From Acorus gramineus (lineage: Eukaryota; Streptophyta; Magnoliopsida; Acorales; Acoraceae): 64,000 nucleotides of DNA. Under the pieces are notes generated by a model. That model had not been told where the DNA came from. It did not search any database and saw only the letters and a list, made by a program, of their open reading frames with translations. Location of the stretch: the NCBI GenBank assembly GCA_030737835.1, contig CM060849.1, forward strand, positions 23,172,074 to 23,236,073, in the 5' to 3' direction. Below are positions 12,343 through 26,022 of this stretch, in pieces. Each line of letters begins with the position of its first letter. The stretch's first letter is position 1. The position numbers were made by a program, and so were the translations under genes.

Positions 12343-14740
12343 TATATAATTTTTAAAAAAATAATATATTTATTAGCTAAGTATATATTTATATTTAAAA
12401 AAAAAAAAACCAACACGTGCTAAATGGGTTTGAAGGTAACTTTATATTTAAAGGTTCATAAACGGATGCTGACCGAGATGGAGCATTAGCCTGTGGCGTG
12501 GGCTTATTGATATGGGCTCAGTCTTTCCTAGGCCTAGGCGGACTTGGGCCGCTAATCTGGTCTGATAAGCTAGAGGTTGCCTGTGAGGGCCCAGATCTAT
12601 TACCCATCTCAACAACTAAATGAATGCTATTTATGCCAAAACCAGATCTATTACCATTTTAAAGTGCATTTATACACATTATAAATATTTAAAATTTTAT
12701 AAAAATACCCCTCAAAATTATTATTTTTTAGAAAACTTAAACTATATAACTTTCAAAAAAAAATTACAAGTTGAAACTTTTTTCAAAATAAGTAGAGGGT
12801 GTTTATGGCCCCATGTCATGGGCCAGGGTGATATAGTTTTTTAAATGGATCCTAAGATATTATAGATTTGGGCTTCTACAATATGCATGCACGATTTTTT
12901 AATAAATATCACACAAAGTATGAATATATTTTATTAAGATGGTTCTTTATTACTTACATGGCGTTTGGGTGCCGCATAAGTACTATGGTGGGGCTTTCAC
13001 ACACGGGTCCGACAGGAGTTATGTCTTTTTTTGTATTATTGGAAAGGAAAATGATTGACAAGCCCCAATTTATAGGCCTCATATAAGCTCCATGACATGG
13101 TATGGTTTGAATTTTCGTTTATACCCCTTAATTGACTTTCATAACTTCTCAAACGAAATTAATGCAAACGATTAATGATGTCTTCTTTAGAACCGCGCGT
13201 GGCGGGCATTCATTGCGATTTTTTTTTCTTTTTTTTACAATATCACATTTGAACGCTCATAATTGAATCACCAGCTTTATTTTTGTGGTAAATTTTTAGA
13301 ATTTTTTTTTTTGAGAATGCAATTGGATTTGATTTTTTGAACGATTTTTTTAAGCATCTAATCTGATCGGGGAAAAAAAAACAGAACAATTTAGCTATCA
13401 TTGAACAGTGTGGTGTTTGTTTTATTGTATGTTTTTCAATTGTTTCATTTTTTTTCCTATTTTTTAATGTTAATTCTGGTTTGTTTCTGATGTCAAATGT
13501 GGTTTTCAATATGGCATATTCATTGTTTGACATTTGAATGTCAGTTACATATGCATACCCATGTGACAGAGAATGTAACTAACTATTATATGGATGTTTG
13601 TATTGAATTTTGTAACCAGCTTCATGGATTTGTGATTGTAACTAACTTATTATATAGATTTTGTATTTTAACCAAAGTTATATTCGCAAATTTTTTCTTG
13701 AATCTGTTGTTTGATATTAAATATAGCAGTCTTTGATATGACTTTTATTTACAAATTTTTATTTGAATCTGGTGTTCGATGTCAAATATGTTTTTTGGAG
13801 GATTTTATAGTGTTTTGATGTTATATTGGCATATGGTTATGTTACATTTTCAAACTAATATGAAACTTTTTGTATTATATTTTGTATGCCAATTACATTT
13901 TTGAAATATAACTCATATTTACATGCCTTAAATAATAAAAATCAATTAGCTGAACTATTTGTGTAATATATTTTAAAACTAAGTTAAATTCATAAAATAT
14001 AACTGACTTTTTTTTTATCTGATCTTAGTGTTTCGTTAAAAGTCACTTACATTCATCAAAAAGTGGATATGAAGGTCGAAAAAGGTGTAATCCGGAGGAG
14101 GATTGAAAAGTTAGTAGAACCATTTCTCATATAATAATTAATAGAGAGCGACGAAAGGAATCCAGTAGTGTTGACACCGTTCGTCGAAGATGACGGGCCA
14201 AAATGATTTTTAAGTTGTTGATTTAAAAAAAAATGATTAGATTTTTTTGAAATGTGTTTAGGGAGGAGAAACCATACAGGGGGTTTGACATGTGAACGTG
14301 TGATTTAAATAGGGGTAATTTTGTATTTTATTTTTTTACCCTTATATTAAAGTCAACTAGGCAACCAATAAAAATCAATAAAAAAATTGACACCTCATGA
14401 ACCTATAAGTAAAGTTTATATAATGAAGCCTGTGTAACAGAGCTACGTTGAAAATAGTGATTTACCAAAACTATTTGGATGAGATTTTTTTTTCTCGCAA
14501 AAAACCTTTATACATGAACCCCCTCCAATTAAAACCAAAATTATTAGGAGGTCCAAAATCGAACATTTTTCCGAATATGAGACGAGCATGAGGGACTCTT
14601 TTGCAAAATTTAACTGCGTGAAAAAGGAGCACAGTCTCACGTTGTCCACGCAGTCCACAATCGTCCACGTCGGACACTTGAATACCTTTTGTTCCCTTTT
14701 TTTTTTTTTTGCAATGTAAATATTTTGGAGAGAGCCCGAG
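12343..14740. other. Intergenic; methyltransferase promoter at the end
   Basis: AT-rich, with repeats of the gatgtcaaatatg type at 13490-13800. The last 120 bases are GC-rich with two gtccac[g]-type motifs (cgtccacgtcgg) and probably hold the methyltransferase promoter. Confidence 0.5.
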
Positions 14741-14749
14741 CGAGCGGTC

Positions 14750-17700
14750 ATGGCGTCTTCAACGGTCCCTTTCCTCCGCTTCATCGGATTCCGAAAATGC
14801 CCCTCCAATCCCAACAAACTCCTAATCCGTCCCCGTCTTCCCCTCCGATTCTGCAGAGCTTCCGCCGTCGCCGTGGAGTCGGTACGCCGATCCCCTTCTC
14901 CTCCTCCTCCTCCTCATCGATGCCTTGGTTTTCGCGCTGATTGTGTGTCGTTTAAGGTTTCGGAGGCTCGGCGAGGCAGTGAATCGATCGTGGTAGATCC
15001 GTTCGCGTGCCCGATCTGTTACGAGCCGTTGATAAGGAAGGGACCTTCCGGTCTCAACCTGTGAGTTCTCGATTCGGATTCTTTACCTCCTCGGTTTCAA
15101 TTCAGTCATTGGTGGAAATTTTGATCGTTTGAATGTTTTGATTTCTGAAGGCCAGCGATATATAGGTCAGGATTCAAATGCCGGAAATGCGAGAAGGCCT
15201 ACTCCAGCAAGGACATGTATTTGGATCTCACAGTGACTTCTGGTACGACGGAGTACAACGAGCCCAAGCCTGCAAGGACTGAAATTTTCCGGTCTGGTGA
15301 TACTATTTGTATTGCTTGTTTATTTTCCTCGTCTCCGTGTAAAATTTCAAAGATATTGCAGCTTCTATGAATTTCTAGGATGTGCAGGTGAGTTTAAATG
15401 TGGATGATAAAGTTGATTGTTTTATGTTGTTTGCATATTAACAAACATAGTTTTAAATAACAAAGAACAAAGTGTTGAATGACGGAGTACAACATTCTCT
15501 TCTTTGTGCAATCCAAGCTTTAATTAGATTGGCTAGCACCACCTCTCCATATAGGAGGTCAGGGGATTAAAATCCACGGTGCACCAATCTTAAACATAAA
15601 AAAAATCTCTTCTTTGTTATTTCACATGGCGATGTACTAACGTAGTTTTCAAATGGTATCATCTACAATTTATAGACAATATATGTTCTTCTTTACCTTG
15701 TATCCAACTGTGTCATTTGCTCATAATATGAGTGCTTTCTCATGCCTGTCTTATGTTGAATAATCCACTGTAGGAGCCCATTTGTATCATTCGTTTATGA
15801 AAGAGGTTGGCGACAAAATTTCAATCGGAGTGGTTTTCCAGGTCCCGATCAAGAGGTAGTTTATTGTTTCTATTCTTCATGAACTGTATAACATCCTAAT
15901 CAATGAGAACAATCTACTTTTAAGAAGTCGAAGGGTTATGTTATTTTGTTACTTCAGATTTACTTCAAGTAGTTTGCAATGAATATCTTTTCAGTCCGTT
16001 GGTCATATTTCTTTTGATAATTCATCACAAAACTTTTAATTAAAAAGGTGCAAAAGATTAATATGAGAGTTCTCCTTGCATTCTCACTAGTATATGTTAA
16101 ATCGGGGATCTAAATGGGTAGACAATGTTGCGAATTGAGCTTTGGTTAAGTCGGTAACCTCCTCCCACCTCATTCAAAGAGGTAAAGGGATCAAATTTTG
16201 GGGAGCACCATTTCTTCAAAAAAACAAATATATATATGGGTAGACAATGTTTTGCTCTTACATCTCTGGTCTGGAGATACATAAGTGCTCTGCTGTTATA
16301 TAGTTAGCCTACTTATTTTGTATTTCTAACTTTTTCAGTTCGATCTGTAATCTAATAGTGGTATTTTTTTCGAGAATTTCATAGTTTGAGATGGCTCAGA
16401 ACTACTTCAAGCCTGTAGCTGGTGGTCTTCTTGTAGATGTGAGCTGTGGAAGTGGGTTGTTTTCAAGAAAATTTGCTCAATCTGCAGCGTATTCTGGAGT
16501 TGTTGCTCTGGATTTTTCAGAAAATATGCTTCGCCAATGCTATGAATTCATAAAAAATGATGATACTTTTTTGAATGCGTAAGTTAGTCTTTCTTAATAA
16601 ATGCACGCCCTGAGGGCCAATCTTCGCTCCTCAATTCTTATATATATGCAGTTTAATATGAATGGTTTTGAGAAATGTATTAGAGAGCATGATCCCCCAG
16701 GTGCTGCAACTAATGAAAATGATTACACTGAATAAGCATTTTACAATTCTTCAAGATGAGAGTATGGTTCAAATTCTGATCTTGACAGTTCACCATCAGT
16801 CCATCTTAACTTTTTTCATCAGATAAATATATGTGTACTTGGTGACCCCACACCTGGAAAAACTTCCTTTTATATATCCAACACATATCCCTGGTTCACT
16901 GTCCCAAAACGTTGACTCAAATAGGTCTAACAACCGGGACTTCAGTTAATCTAAGGATGGATATATTATTGAATGCATGACCATGATAAAAGAAAATTAA
17001 GCAATTCGAAAACTAGTAGAAAGTAATTCATTTCAATTTTGGCATCGATAGATAAATAGGTAGATGGCATAGCTAAAAATTAAAATTGCTCATCTGTAAA
17101 GGTCATTATAGCATAGCTTAATGATTTATAGAATTTACATCATCTGACCATTTTATTTCTCATTCTCTTGAGTTTAGGTTGTAGGCTTGTATCCATAAAC
17201 TTTCACTTTGGCATCTTGCTGATTTCTCTTCTGTTTCAGCTAGATACAGTACTGATGTGTTTTTTTACTACTTATTTATCTATAACTTCGCAGAAATCTT
17301 GCTCTTGTGAGGGCCGATGTTTCAAGGCTGCCTTTTCAATCAGGTTCAGTTGATGCTGTTCATGCTGGTGCAGCCTTGCATTGCTGGCCCTCTCCTTCTA
17401 ATGCAGTAAGGATACTTTGTCATGTTGCTCGACTTCATCAATTTAAAGCTAATCTTATCTACAATTACACCAAATGTTTTTATGATTGCCTCAACCTCTT
17501 CATAATTTTTTTTTTTTTTCTGAAAAGCCATGTAATATGTTTTGTCTGATCATGGCGGGATACCTATTTTTGTTCATAAAATCATAAAGATTTCCATGAA
17601 GAACTGAAGTTCATCACATTTGATGCCCAGATATACACCGCCATCTAAGTTTAGGGATGCAGTTAATTGTTATTGGCATTTGATACATGTATACCCACTG

Positions 17701-18563
17701 AATTTCTTAGTGTCTGTATGAAGCTTTATTAGTCTTGTCTCTCTTTATGTTCCTTTTGATACTTTGATACCTTTGTCTTTTATATATATATATATATATA
17801 TATATGTTGACTTCTCTTATGACATTGATAATGGAAAAAGATGCTAAAACGCACTTGTCTTTTGTCGACTCTCTCTCTGACGGGGGGGGGGGGGGGGGGG
17901 TGCACCGTGCGAACAAGGGTACACCGTGCATATTGCGTAATGAGTCTAATGACCTTTTGATTGCATAATTTCACGATTGGACGGTCCAATTTTCAGTAAA
18001 CTCTTATCAATAAGAGTACCAAAAATTACAGTTTTTGGGGACACCCAAAATCTGAGAAATGTGCATTGATAAAGGACGTATATATGTCCTTTAAAATTGT
18101 ATATGTGTATGTAAAAAAAGCATATATCTCATTGAAGGTATTTTTTATCATGTAATATCTTCAATGAGGTATATATTTTCTTTACTGAAGCATATACCTC
18201 TTTAAATGATGTATATGTGTCCCTTATCGATGCACGTACCAGGCATCCCCAAAAACTATAATTTTTGGTACTCTAACCGGTAAGAGTCTACTGAAAATTA
18301 GACTGTCCGATCACGAAATTATGCGATCGGATAGTCATTACGCGATCCGCACGGTGTTCCCCTGTCCGCACAGTGCACCCAATCCGCACCATATCACTAC
18401 TCTATATACATCTATGTGTATATATATCGAGAGTAGTGATTAGGTGCAGATTGGGATGCACCGTGTAGCATCGTGTGTGGACCGTCCGATCGCGCAAATC
18501 TCGCAATCCAATGGTCCATACGCGATCCGCACGGACCGAATGGGCTACATATTGTCATTTCAT

Positions 18564-18642
<79 letters not shown>

Positions 18643-19405
18643 TCTTACTGAACTCAGTTCCGAAATGGAATTTATATATAAATCTAGTCCCAAACCACTA
18701 GAACACAGTGTAGCGCTGGATGTGGAAATATTTGATATAGAAATGCATCCTTCATAATCAAATGATAGTGTCAAAAAACAAAGGAATAATGTATTCTGAT
18801 CTCATCTTATACTACTCCATGAATGCGTCTTCTCTGTATTTGACATACTCTGCATTCACCTTTTGTAGACCCTCAAATAATACCTGAAAAGTTCCCTCCA
18901 CATGATCAATTAGGAGCAAAATTTTGCTTTATATATTGTAATTCTTTATTTATAAACCACAGAAATCTATAAATGAATCAATTTCTTGCTGCATAATGTA
19001 TTATAATAAATTAAGGTATCATAGGTATTTTATCAAATACTCTACTTACACAAATACACTCATGTGCCAGGTTGCGGAAATTAGTCGCATTTTGCGAAGT
19101 GGTGGCATATTTGTGGGAACCACCTTTCTGGCAATTCCATCGGATAGTCCAATCCCTCCAGAGTTGGTGAAATCCTTCATACAGGTAAAACTTTATATTG
19201 CTCACTTGTCAAATATTTTTAAATATATGCCTGCATCACCATAAGCCAATGTTCCATTCTAATGCAGATTGTGGGGCAAGTAGCAGGCACATATAACAAT
19301 CTGACTGAGAAGGAGATAGAAGACCTGTGTAGATTATGTGGGCTTGTCAATTTCACTAGCAAGGTACAGAGGTCCTTCATCATGTTCTGTGCTCAGAAAC
19401 CATGA
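14750..19405 (+). CDS. Chloroplast-type SAM-dependent methyltransferase, At1g78140/At2g41040-like (363 aa)
   Basis: Seven exons fit one frame: 14750-15060, 15151-15291, 15774-15855, 16385-16578, 17294-17405, 19071-19184 and 19268-19405. Every junction is GT-AG and phase-consistent. Residues 1-80 are rich in Ser, Arg and Pro with few acidic residues, as in a plastid transit peptide. Then comes a zinc-ribbon-like pair, CPIC (87-90) and CRKC (114-117), followed by a Rossmann methyltransferase of the class I type. Motif I is LLVDVSCGSGLFSRKF (about 193-208), followed by ALDFSENMLRQC, ADVSRLPF, VHAGAALHCWPSP and ILRSGGIFVGTTF. The family is plastoglobule/chloroplast located in Arabidopsis and its substrate is not established; UbiE-type quinone methylation is only a fold similarity. 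An in-frame 75-nt optional intron in exon 1 (14882-14956) cannot be excluded. Length agrees with the family. The start is the first ATG after a TATA-poor, CpG-rich leader. Confidence 0.93.
15508..15608 (+). mobile_element. Possible degraded SINE in methyltransferase intron 2
   Basis: The order ggctagcaccacctctcc, gaggtcaggggattaaaatc, ggtgcacca, then an A-rich tail is like a tRNA-derived SINE with A- and B-box relics. A similar unit lies at 16138-16228 in the next intron. Neither target duplication nor an intact B box is clear. Confidence 0.35.
16138..16228 (+). mobile_element. Possible degraded SINE in methyltransferase intron 3
   Basis: Reads gctttggttaagtcggtaac, ctcctccc, gaggtaaagggatcaaattt, ggggagcacca, then caaaaaaac. 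Same layout as 15508-15608. A third partial copy may be at 34238-34305 (tttagttaagtcgactagca). Confidence 0.35.
17881..18390. mobile_element. Foldback element in intron 6 of the methyltransferase gene
   Basis: Two arms of about 200 bases are inverted copies. Shared blocks include caccgtgcg, gcataatttc, aattttcagta, taccaaaaatta and agtttttgggga. A 19-base poly-G run (17882-17900) precedes the left arm. A related single arm (aggtgcagattgggatgcac, acgcgatccgcacgg) follows at 18435-18545, then (TA)n(GA)n at about 18565-18640. Confidence 0.75.
18565..18640. repeat. (TA)n(GA)n compound microsatellite in intron 6
   Basis: About 12 TA units run straight into about 22 GA units. A further (TA)n tract lies at about 17780-17806 in the same intron. 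Confidence 0.85.
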
Positions 19406-20333
19406 ATCAACATTTGATCATATGCAAATATTTTATGTTCATTTTGTATTTATCATAATTTTCAATTGTTGTCAATGTCCAGAATTATTTATTTAGTAAA
19501 TATCATGATTAACAACTATTGAGAATGTATATGCATGATATTTTTTTTGGTAGAAGAATGCATATAAATGATTGATGATTTTTTTTATATTTACTGATAA
19601 GTATTTTTTCCAGTCAAATCTTCCCTATCATCAAGGGACAAGATATGAAATGAGGTCTCTTCACTAGGAGGGGGTAGAATGATTGATGATTTCATATTTA
19701 CATTAATGTTTTTTTACAAATATAAAGAACCGGAGCCATTGAACAGCTTCTACAAACTGCTGAAGCCAGTGATGATGATGGTAGGATCTTGAAATGATGA
19801 TATGGAGATCCCTTAGAACAAGAAATTAAATTTTGACAAAAAGAAATTAGATTTGCTTCGTTTTGTAGAACATAAGAACACAGATTCTGCGATTCAACGG
19901 GCCGAATCCTGTACTTGTTATTCCATGCTTTTGCTTAACTTTCATGGTGGGGTTGTCACACCACCATGGTTAGATTCTAACAGTTGTAAATGTTTTAAAT
20001 CAAATGGGTAACATTGAGAAAGACAGTGTCTTGTTGGGTTGCTTTAACTCTTTGGTTGTATGGAATGTCTAGTTGGTTGCTCCTCAACTACTGTTGTGTC
20101 CATTATATTAGGCTTTAGCTTTTATATTGAAAAAGATAGTGAGATTTGTAACTGTGAGACATTTAATCATTATGATGTAGTAGTACCACAATGAAAATCA
20201 CATAAAATACAAATATGAAAAAACGAGCAGAGATCTAAACCAATTCAACTCCTTGACATTCATCCTACTGACCAGGGCACATAGACCCAATAGGCTAGGC
20301 TCATTCAGGTGTCTTTTTTTTAAAAAAAAAAAA

Positions 20334-20665
20334 TGTTACACTCAGTTCATTTTATGATATAAAAAGTAGACTACACAAATTCTCATTTTTTAAAAAAATC
20401 ATATATCTCATCTAATGAGGTATATACTTCTATAAAATTAAAGTATATACTTCAATTAATTGAATAACATAATTTATTGACAATGTAAAAAAATTTTAAC
20501 AAGATATATACCTTATTACAGTGAGTGAAGAGAGCTAACGAAGTATATGAGATTGTATTTAGGACTGTAAAAAAAATTGAGTGTAACAGAAATTTTTTTT
20601 CATCAGCGGCAATGACGTGCCAGCACAATGAATGGAGAGGACTAAGGATTACAAAAAGGGCCGAG
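20334..20665. mobile_element. MITE-like element, TGTTACACTC family
   Basis: Left end tgttacactcagttc and reverse-complemented right end tgctacactcggccc. The interior holds the family mark tatatctcatctaatgaggt. It lies between the methyltransferase and PLATZ genes, whose 3' ends face each other. Confidence 0.6.
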
Positions 20666-20807
20666 TGTAGCAATAATGTTGTTTTTTTTTTTTTTTGGGG
20701 GGGGGGGGGGGGAGGTGCGAGCATGACCTTATGCATGCCCTCTGGAAAATGTAGAACTTGGAGAAACTCATCACTTTTATGAACCTAGTTTTGTTTCTTC
20801 TTCTTGA

Positions 20808-21708
20808 CTAACACAATGGAGATCTATATGGAGTGCCTTTCCTTCTTTTGATCAAGCCCACCATGTCATCACTAGTCACACTAGTACAAGTTGCAGACCT
20901 TGAACAAACATATACATTGCTCCTCTTCTTTTGCACGAATTTCACGCGCATCGGGCTATGACTCTCCGGACCAGAAGAAGACCCCATCAGGTCATCCTCG
21001 TCATCAATGATCGTTGAACGAGTGGTCTCATTCATCTCATCTTCCCCGAATTCACGTCGAATGCATAATTCAGTGTTCGTTTGCGGTGTTTCACATGAAA
21101 TTCTCAAGTAAGAAGAGAGATCCTCCTTTTGTCTCAGCACATAATTCACCTACATCACATACATTATCAGAATTCATATTTGTTTTTCAATGAAAAGATT
21201 GAATTGATCATCAGTGGTACCTTGCATTCGAGGGAGCAATGAATGTAAGGCTCTTGAAGGGCCCTGTCACAAGAGGTGCAAATATTTCCTAAACCTTTGA
21301 ATTGTCTGCTTAGAGGGCGCTTCTTAATGAACACCACTTTGGCATTGTTAATGGTGTAAGTCTACAAATGAACGCACATAGAGTCAGTCACAAGTGACTA
21401 TATGTATAGAAACAATTCTTATATGGATATATATATAACATAATTACCTGAACATTGGAACAGTCTATGAACTTGTTGAGGTCCTCTAACTGGACTACAT
21501 TGTGATAGACATAACGTCGCACTTGAATGAGACGGTGGAACTGGTGATGAGGGAGGCAGTGAGTGCAGATGCTGGTGCAGCAGTTGAGGCAGCATATGTT
21601 ATTCTCATTCTTCTTCGAGTTCTTGTGCACCAAACACCCGACGAAGAATTTCTGGGTGTTGAGAGCTTCCAACCATGGGGGAATCATGATTCCTTGTATA
21701 CACATCAT
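20808..21708 (-). CDS. PLATZ zinc-dependent DNA-binding transcription factor (about 247 aa)
   Basis: Three minus-strand exons: 21708-21448, 21361-21221 and 21149-20808, all phase 0 with GT-AG borders. The first exon holds PPWLEAL and the zinc-binding pattern C-x2-H-x11-C-x2-C-x4-C-x2-C-x3-H-x2-H (C25, H28, C40, C43, C48, C51, H55, H58), then IQVRRYVYH. The second holds a further CTSC and HCSLEC pair. These are the hallmarks of the plant AT-rich-sequence and zinc-binding family, which repress or tune transcription at A/T-rich sites. The third exon is a variable acidic tail (DDEDD) with a basic stretch (KKR) and SGPESHSP. The start is uncertain: ATGs occur at 21708, 21705 and 21687. A weak acceptor (tatacaag) preceded by a T-rich tract just upstream suggests that a tiny first exon, as in some homologues, may supply the true ATG. 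Confidence 0.9.
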
Positions 21709-21861
21709 AAGCAAAAACAAAATCAATATTCAATCAAATTAGCTAAGTTTGTGTTTCCATAGCTCAAAAGAGAGATTAAGGGGGGAAAAAACTATTATCA
21801 TGATTACATATATAGGAATACTAATAATGGAGGCACCAGAAAAAAGGGTTCAATAGGAAGG

Positions 21862-21922
<61 letters not shown>
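21862..21922. repeat. (GT)n(GA)n microsatellite in the presumed 5' leader of the PLATZ gene
   Basis: About 8 GT units pass directly into more than 20 GA units. On the gene's strand this is a (CT)n(AC)n tract about 150 bp upstream of the start codon and downstream of a TATA-like taaataaata at about 21948-21958. Pyrimidine tracts of this kind are common in plant 5' UTRs and may affect expression, and length polymorphism is likely. Confidence 0.85.
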
Positions 21923-21925
<3 letters not shown>

Positions 21926-23806
21926 TGAAGTGATTAAGGTTGGAGAGTATTTATTTAAGATGAGTCACAAGCAAACATGGGGGTATATATTTATTCCCTT
22001 TGTAAGAGGTACACTACATTTTGTCAAGGTTTAAAAGGTATGAGGAGAACATGGGGGATGTTTTCATGTCTCCCAAATACTCTTTTTCTTGTTTTCCCCT
22101 AAAAATAGAGGACAATGTTAAGTACAGTCCAATGTACAATCTTTGTACATTCTCCATGTTTTTTTAAGTGTATATTTTATGTATATACTCCAATGAAATA
22201 TATATACTAAAAAATAAAAACATTACAAGTTTCATCTAACAAAAAAAATATAACTCGGTAGCATAATGAGACTGCACGCAGGATTGAAAATAATGATTGT
22301 CTCATGTAACAATACTTATTAAAAAACTAATCTTTCCTATATGACCCTTTCCAAACACAAACCCACCCCACAAAGCAGTCTTTGAATTAAAAAGCTTTCA
22401 GACATAATAAACTAATGCAAGAAAGTTGGGGATGGTGGGGGGAGAGCCTCCCAAGGAAACACTGATTCTCCCTTTGGAAGAACAATATGTGGTGGAGCTA
22501 GCATTTGCCTGGTTTAGGCCAACTGATATTTGGCTAAACTACTTAATTAATGCTTTCACACAGTTTATGATAATTGTTTATCATATCTATCACTCCCTTT
22601 CCCCCTTTTGAGGGTGGTTTCAGCTATCAAGTTGCATTTGTTTGAATACTTTTTTTCTTCCTTCATCTTGATGAAGTTATACATGTCCACCATATGACTG
22701 ATCAATATTCCGATCCATGCACATCAGTGATTTGTTACAGAGTTTAAGAGGAATATTAAGATACTAAAACTGTTGTAATCAACAATGGAAATGATGATTT
22801 CACTGATTAGATTGAAGGGTTATTTTTAGCATGTACAAGGTTCATTTGAAAATAAAACCTGGGGGATAAAAAGATGAATCAACTTTATTAGCACAATCTT
22901 TGATTTGCATCACACTTTACATAATTTTATTTCTTAGTTTCTTTGGATAAAAAAGATTATTAGTCATTTAAATGAATTTACAAAGACAAAAATCTTGTTT
23001 ACCTTTTTGAACAGGAGAAGAATCACACTTGCGTATAGCTTCAGTTGCAGAAAGAATACATACATTGACATTCAAATGAGGCCTAATTACACTAGGCATG
23101 TAAACAAACTCCACAATCAAATAACATGACAGTTGATCTTCATTGTTCATGCCAACATTGATATCAGTAAAGTTAAATTTTCTTAGAGTTGTTTCATGCA
23201 AGGACAAGATTAATCCTACAGAGAAAAATATTTTGATGCATACCTATCTAAGATAGCATTTGAAAGCGAGTTTGATCTAAATCAGCTTTCGAAACAGTTC
23301 TTTTAAGTAAACATATGTTTACTAGATTCCTCAAGACTAGTTTTTCACAATTAAAAGTCATTTTTATTTTCTTAAAAAATCTGGGACTGCTGAGGACCTT
23401 TGAAAACAAATATGAAGGCTCAAGGCAGAATCTCCAAAACTGTCCAAACCTATTCCCAAACGCTATGCTAATAGAAATATAGATATTGGTATTCTTCTAC
23501 TTAATTATAGCTTGTATCCTATAATAATATATGCATAGGCTAGACATGCACACACCATCTATGGGTTATTGTTGGTTGCAATTCACTGAGAAGGGAATAT
23601 TAAAAGGTAACAAATTCTTATTGGTAACAGAAGAATACCAATGCTTCTTATGAATCGAATTTATTTAAATTATTTTATCCAAAATCATACTTTTCTAACG
23701 TATTTCCAAACACACTCTTGGTAATGTTAAGGGACAAAAAATGAAGGCCGTGAATTTTTTTAGCTTATAAAATCTGGGACACCTATTCAAAAGATTCCTA
23801 CAATGT

Positions 23807-24113
23807 AAATTTGTCTTATGCCACAATAAGCATTGGCAGTCATTTTTATGTGACAATAAATTAATTGAAAAGTGATCTAGAACCCATACTCATCTGTCTA
23901 TGATCAGCTTTCTAAGATTCATTAAAAAGGAATTTATGTTACAAATTTATTAATTAGCAAATTTGTCTTATGCCACAATAAGCATTGGCCGTCATTTTTA
24001 TGTGACAATAAATTAATTGAAAAGTGATCTAGAACCCATACTCATCTGTCTATGATCAGCTTTCTAAGATTCATTAAAAAGGAATTTATGTTACAAATTT
24101 TATTAATTAGCTT
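23807..24113. repeat. Tandem duplication of a 152-bp unit
   Basis: Copy 1 is 23807-23958 and copy 2 is 23959 to about 24113. The copies are nearly identical: they differ by cag/ccg in ttggc[a/c]gtc and by one T in a T run near the end, so the event is recent. Confidence 0.9.
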
Positions 24114-25565
24114 GTTGGCAGAAAAGTATAAAATATTAATAAAAGTCATTATGTACTCTAAAGTAAAATAGAGACATCTAATTAGACCATTTTCCCAATT
24201 GTTGATCAGCCCTAAAGCCAATGAAGTTACATTAAATCAAAATTTCTTAAATCACAAAAAAGAAATACCTTGTTAACTTTATGTGATTTATCCCTCATTT
24301 GGCTTGCAAAATAATCCTTCCAGATAGGTTGGAATTTTGGGATAAATAAATTAAAGAAAATTTATATTTTTATTTTGTCATTATTATTTTTATTTTTAGT
24401 TTTAATTGGAATCTAGACATAAACATGCTATTCCATCCTTCACTGAAATTACCATAGGAGCTCATATTTTTTTAAGGCAAAGATAGTCCATTTGTATTCA
24501 TGTGGAACTCAATGGAAGAACTACAAAGGGTCAATATGACAAAGGGAAATACAAGTGGGAAGGGGTGGTGGAGGTGTTACAAGCATATATGGTATACCCA
24601 GGGCATAAGAGGAGCTCATGTTATCCACAAACATATTTTTGGCTTATCATATTTTATTCTCTTTTTATTATCGGCCTATATGGAGATAAAGATAATGAAA
24701 TAAGTATCTCATTGTCCATAATTGTATGTGCAATTAGTCAAATTCTTCTTCATCATCAAAGCCTTTCTTTCCCAATATTTAGGGATTGGTCAGAGACATA
24801 TATTAGGTATATGTACCTAAAAAGGAGCAAAATCTGGAACTGATTAGATACAAGGAAAAGCAAAGCTGTTGGTCTTGTTGGTGTGTGTGTGTCTGTTAAA
24901 TTAAACAACAAAGGAATATCAAATTCATATATGTTTTGTTCTATTAGGAAGCATACAAAATTTTTGGGTATGATAGACGTTTTAATTTCTGTAAAGTCTA
25001 ATTATGTTTATCAGGAAGGAAGAGCTAAACAGCACTAAGAAAGAGCCTAAGGGTTTGTTTGGTGTTCATTCTCGCTAATGGAACAGTCATGAAAATTGCG
25101 TTTAGATTTATTCATTCCTCATTCCTATGTTGGACATTTCAGATCAAATTTTTTCTTTTCACAAAATCTCTCATAACTGGATTTATAAGAAGAAAGAATT
25201 CTCCTTCACTATCAGAGTTATCAAATTGGCCTTAAGTACTAGTTAGTTATGTGACAAAGGATTAATTGTCATTAATAGTTGGAATGGTATAAAATTCAAC
25301 CTGACTGGATGGATTAGCTGGACTGCATTAACAAAAAAACACTTTCTTTGGAGGGTGAAGTAGACCAAAATAATAGTTTTACATCATTTGTTTAGGGTAG
25401 ATAATTCTGCGGTATTATATGAGCGCTGGTATACTCAATATATTTTACAAGCCATATACCTCGGTAGCCAAATACATTCGTCATTACATAAGGTATCATA
25501 TTTTAAAAAATAAAAAAATATGCGGATTGTATTTGAGGCTGAAAACATGTTGAGTATAACATTAA

Positions 25566-26019
25566 TCCCCCGTTTGGAACATAAATAAGCCCTCGGATAA
25601 CCTCGGATAGAGAGGAATAAAGGATAAATGGTGTTTGGAAACATAGAATAACTAGGAATAAAGTATACCAGAATAAACTGGTATAAAGTGGTATATGGAT
25701 TCTAATCAACCCCTGGAATTAAGGTTATCCTAGGTCAATCCATCCAAATAATATGTGGGTCCACTGTCAAACTGTCATCACCTTTTATAAATCACTTGTC
25801 AAATCAACATCATTATTTTTTCACCTTTTATAAATCTTTATCCATACTTTATTCACATTTTACCCAAACAATAAAATATTTAAAAATAAAACATTTATTC
25901 TTACGTTTACCAACTAGAATAATTCAAAACACAATTAAATACAAAATCACTTTATCCTCACTTATGCCAGAATAAATGCATACTCAAGAATAAGTTATAT
26001 TTCCGTTCCAAACGGGGGT
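25566..26019. mobile_element. Tourist-like MITE (454 bp)
   Basis: Perfect inverted ends cccccgtttggaac and gttccaaacggggg, flanked by TAA at 25563-25565 and 26020-26022. It is non-coding, about 70 percent A+T. Confidence 0.8.
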
Positions 26020-26022
26020 TAA

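Noticed and set aside
14443..14817. 124-aa minus-strand frame overlapping the methyltransferase start
   Set aside because: It lies antisense to the promoter and transit-peptide region of a well-supported gene and shows no motif.
24502..24843. 113-aa plus-strand frame
   Set aside because: No motif; two frames are open over the same stretch, as expected by chance.
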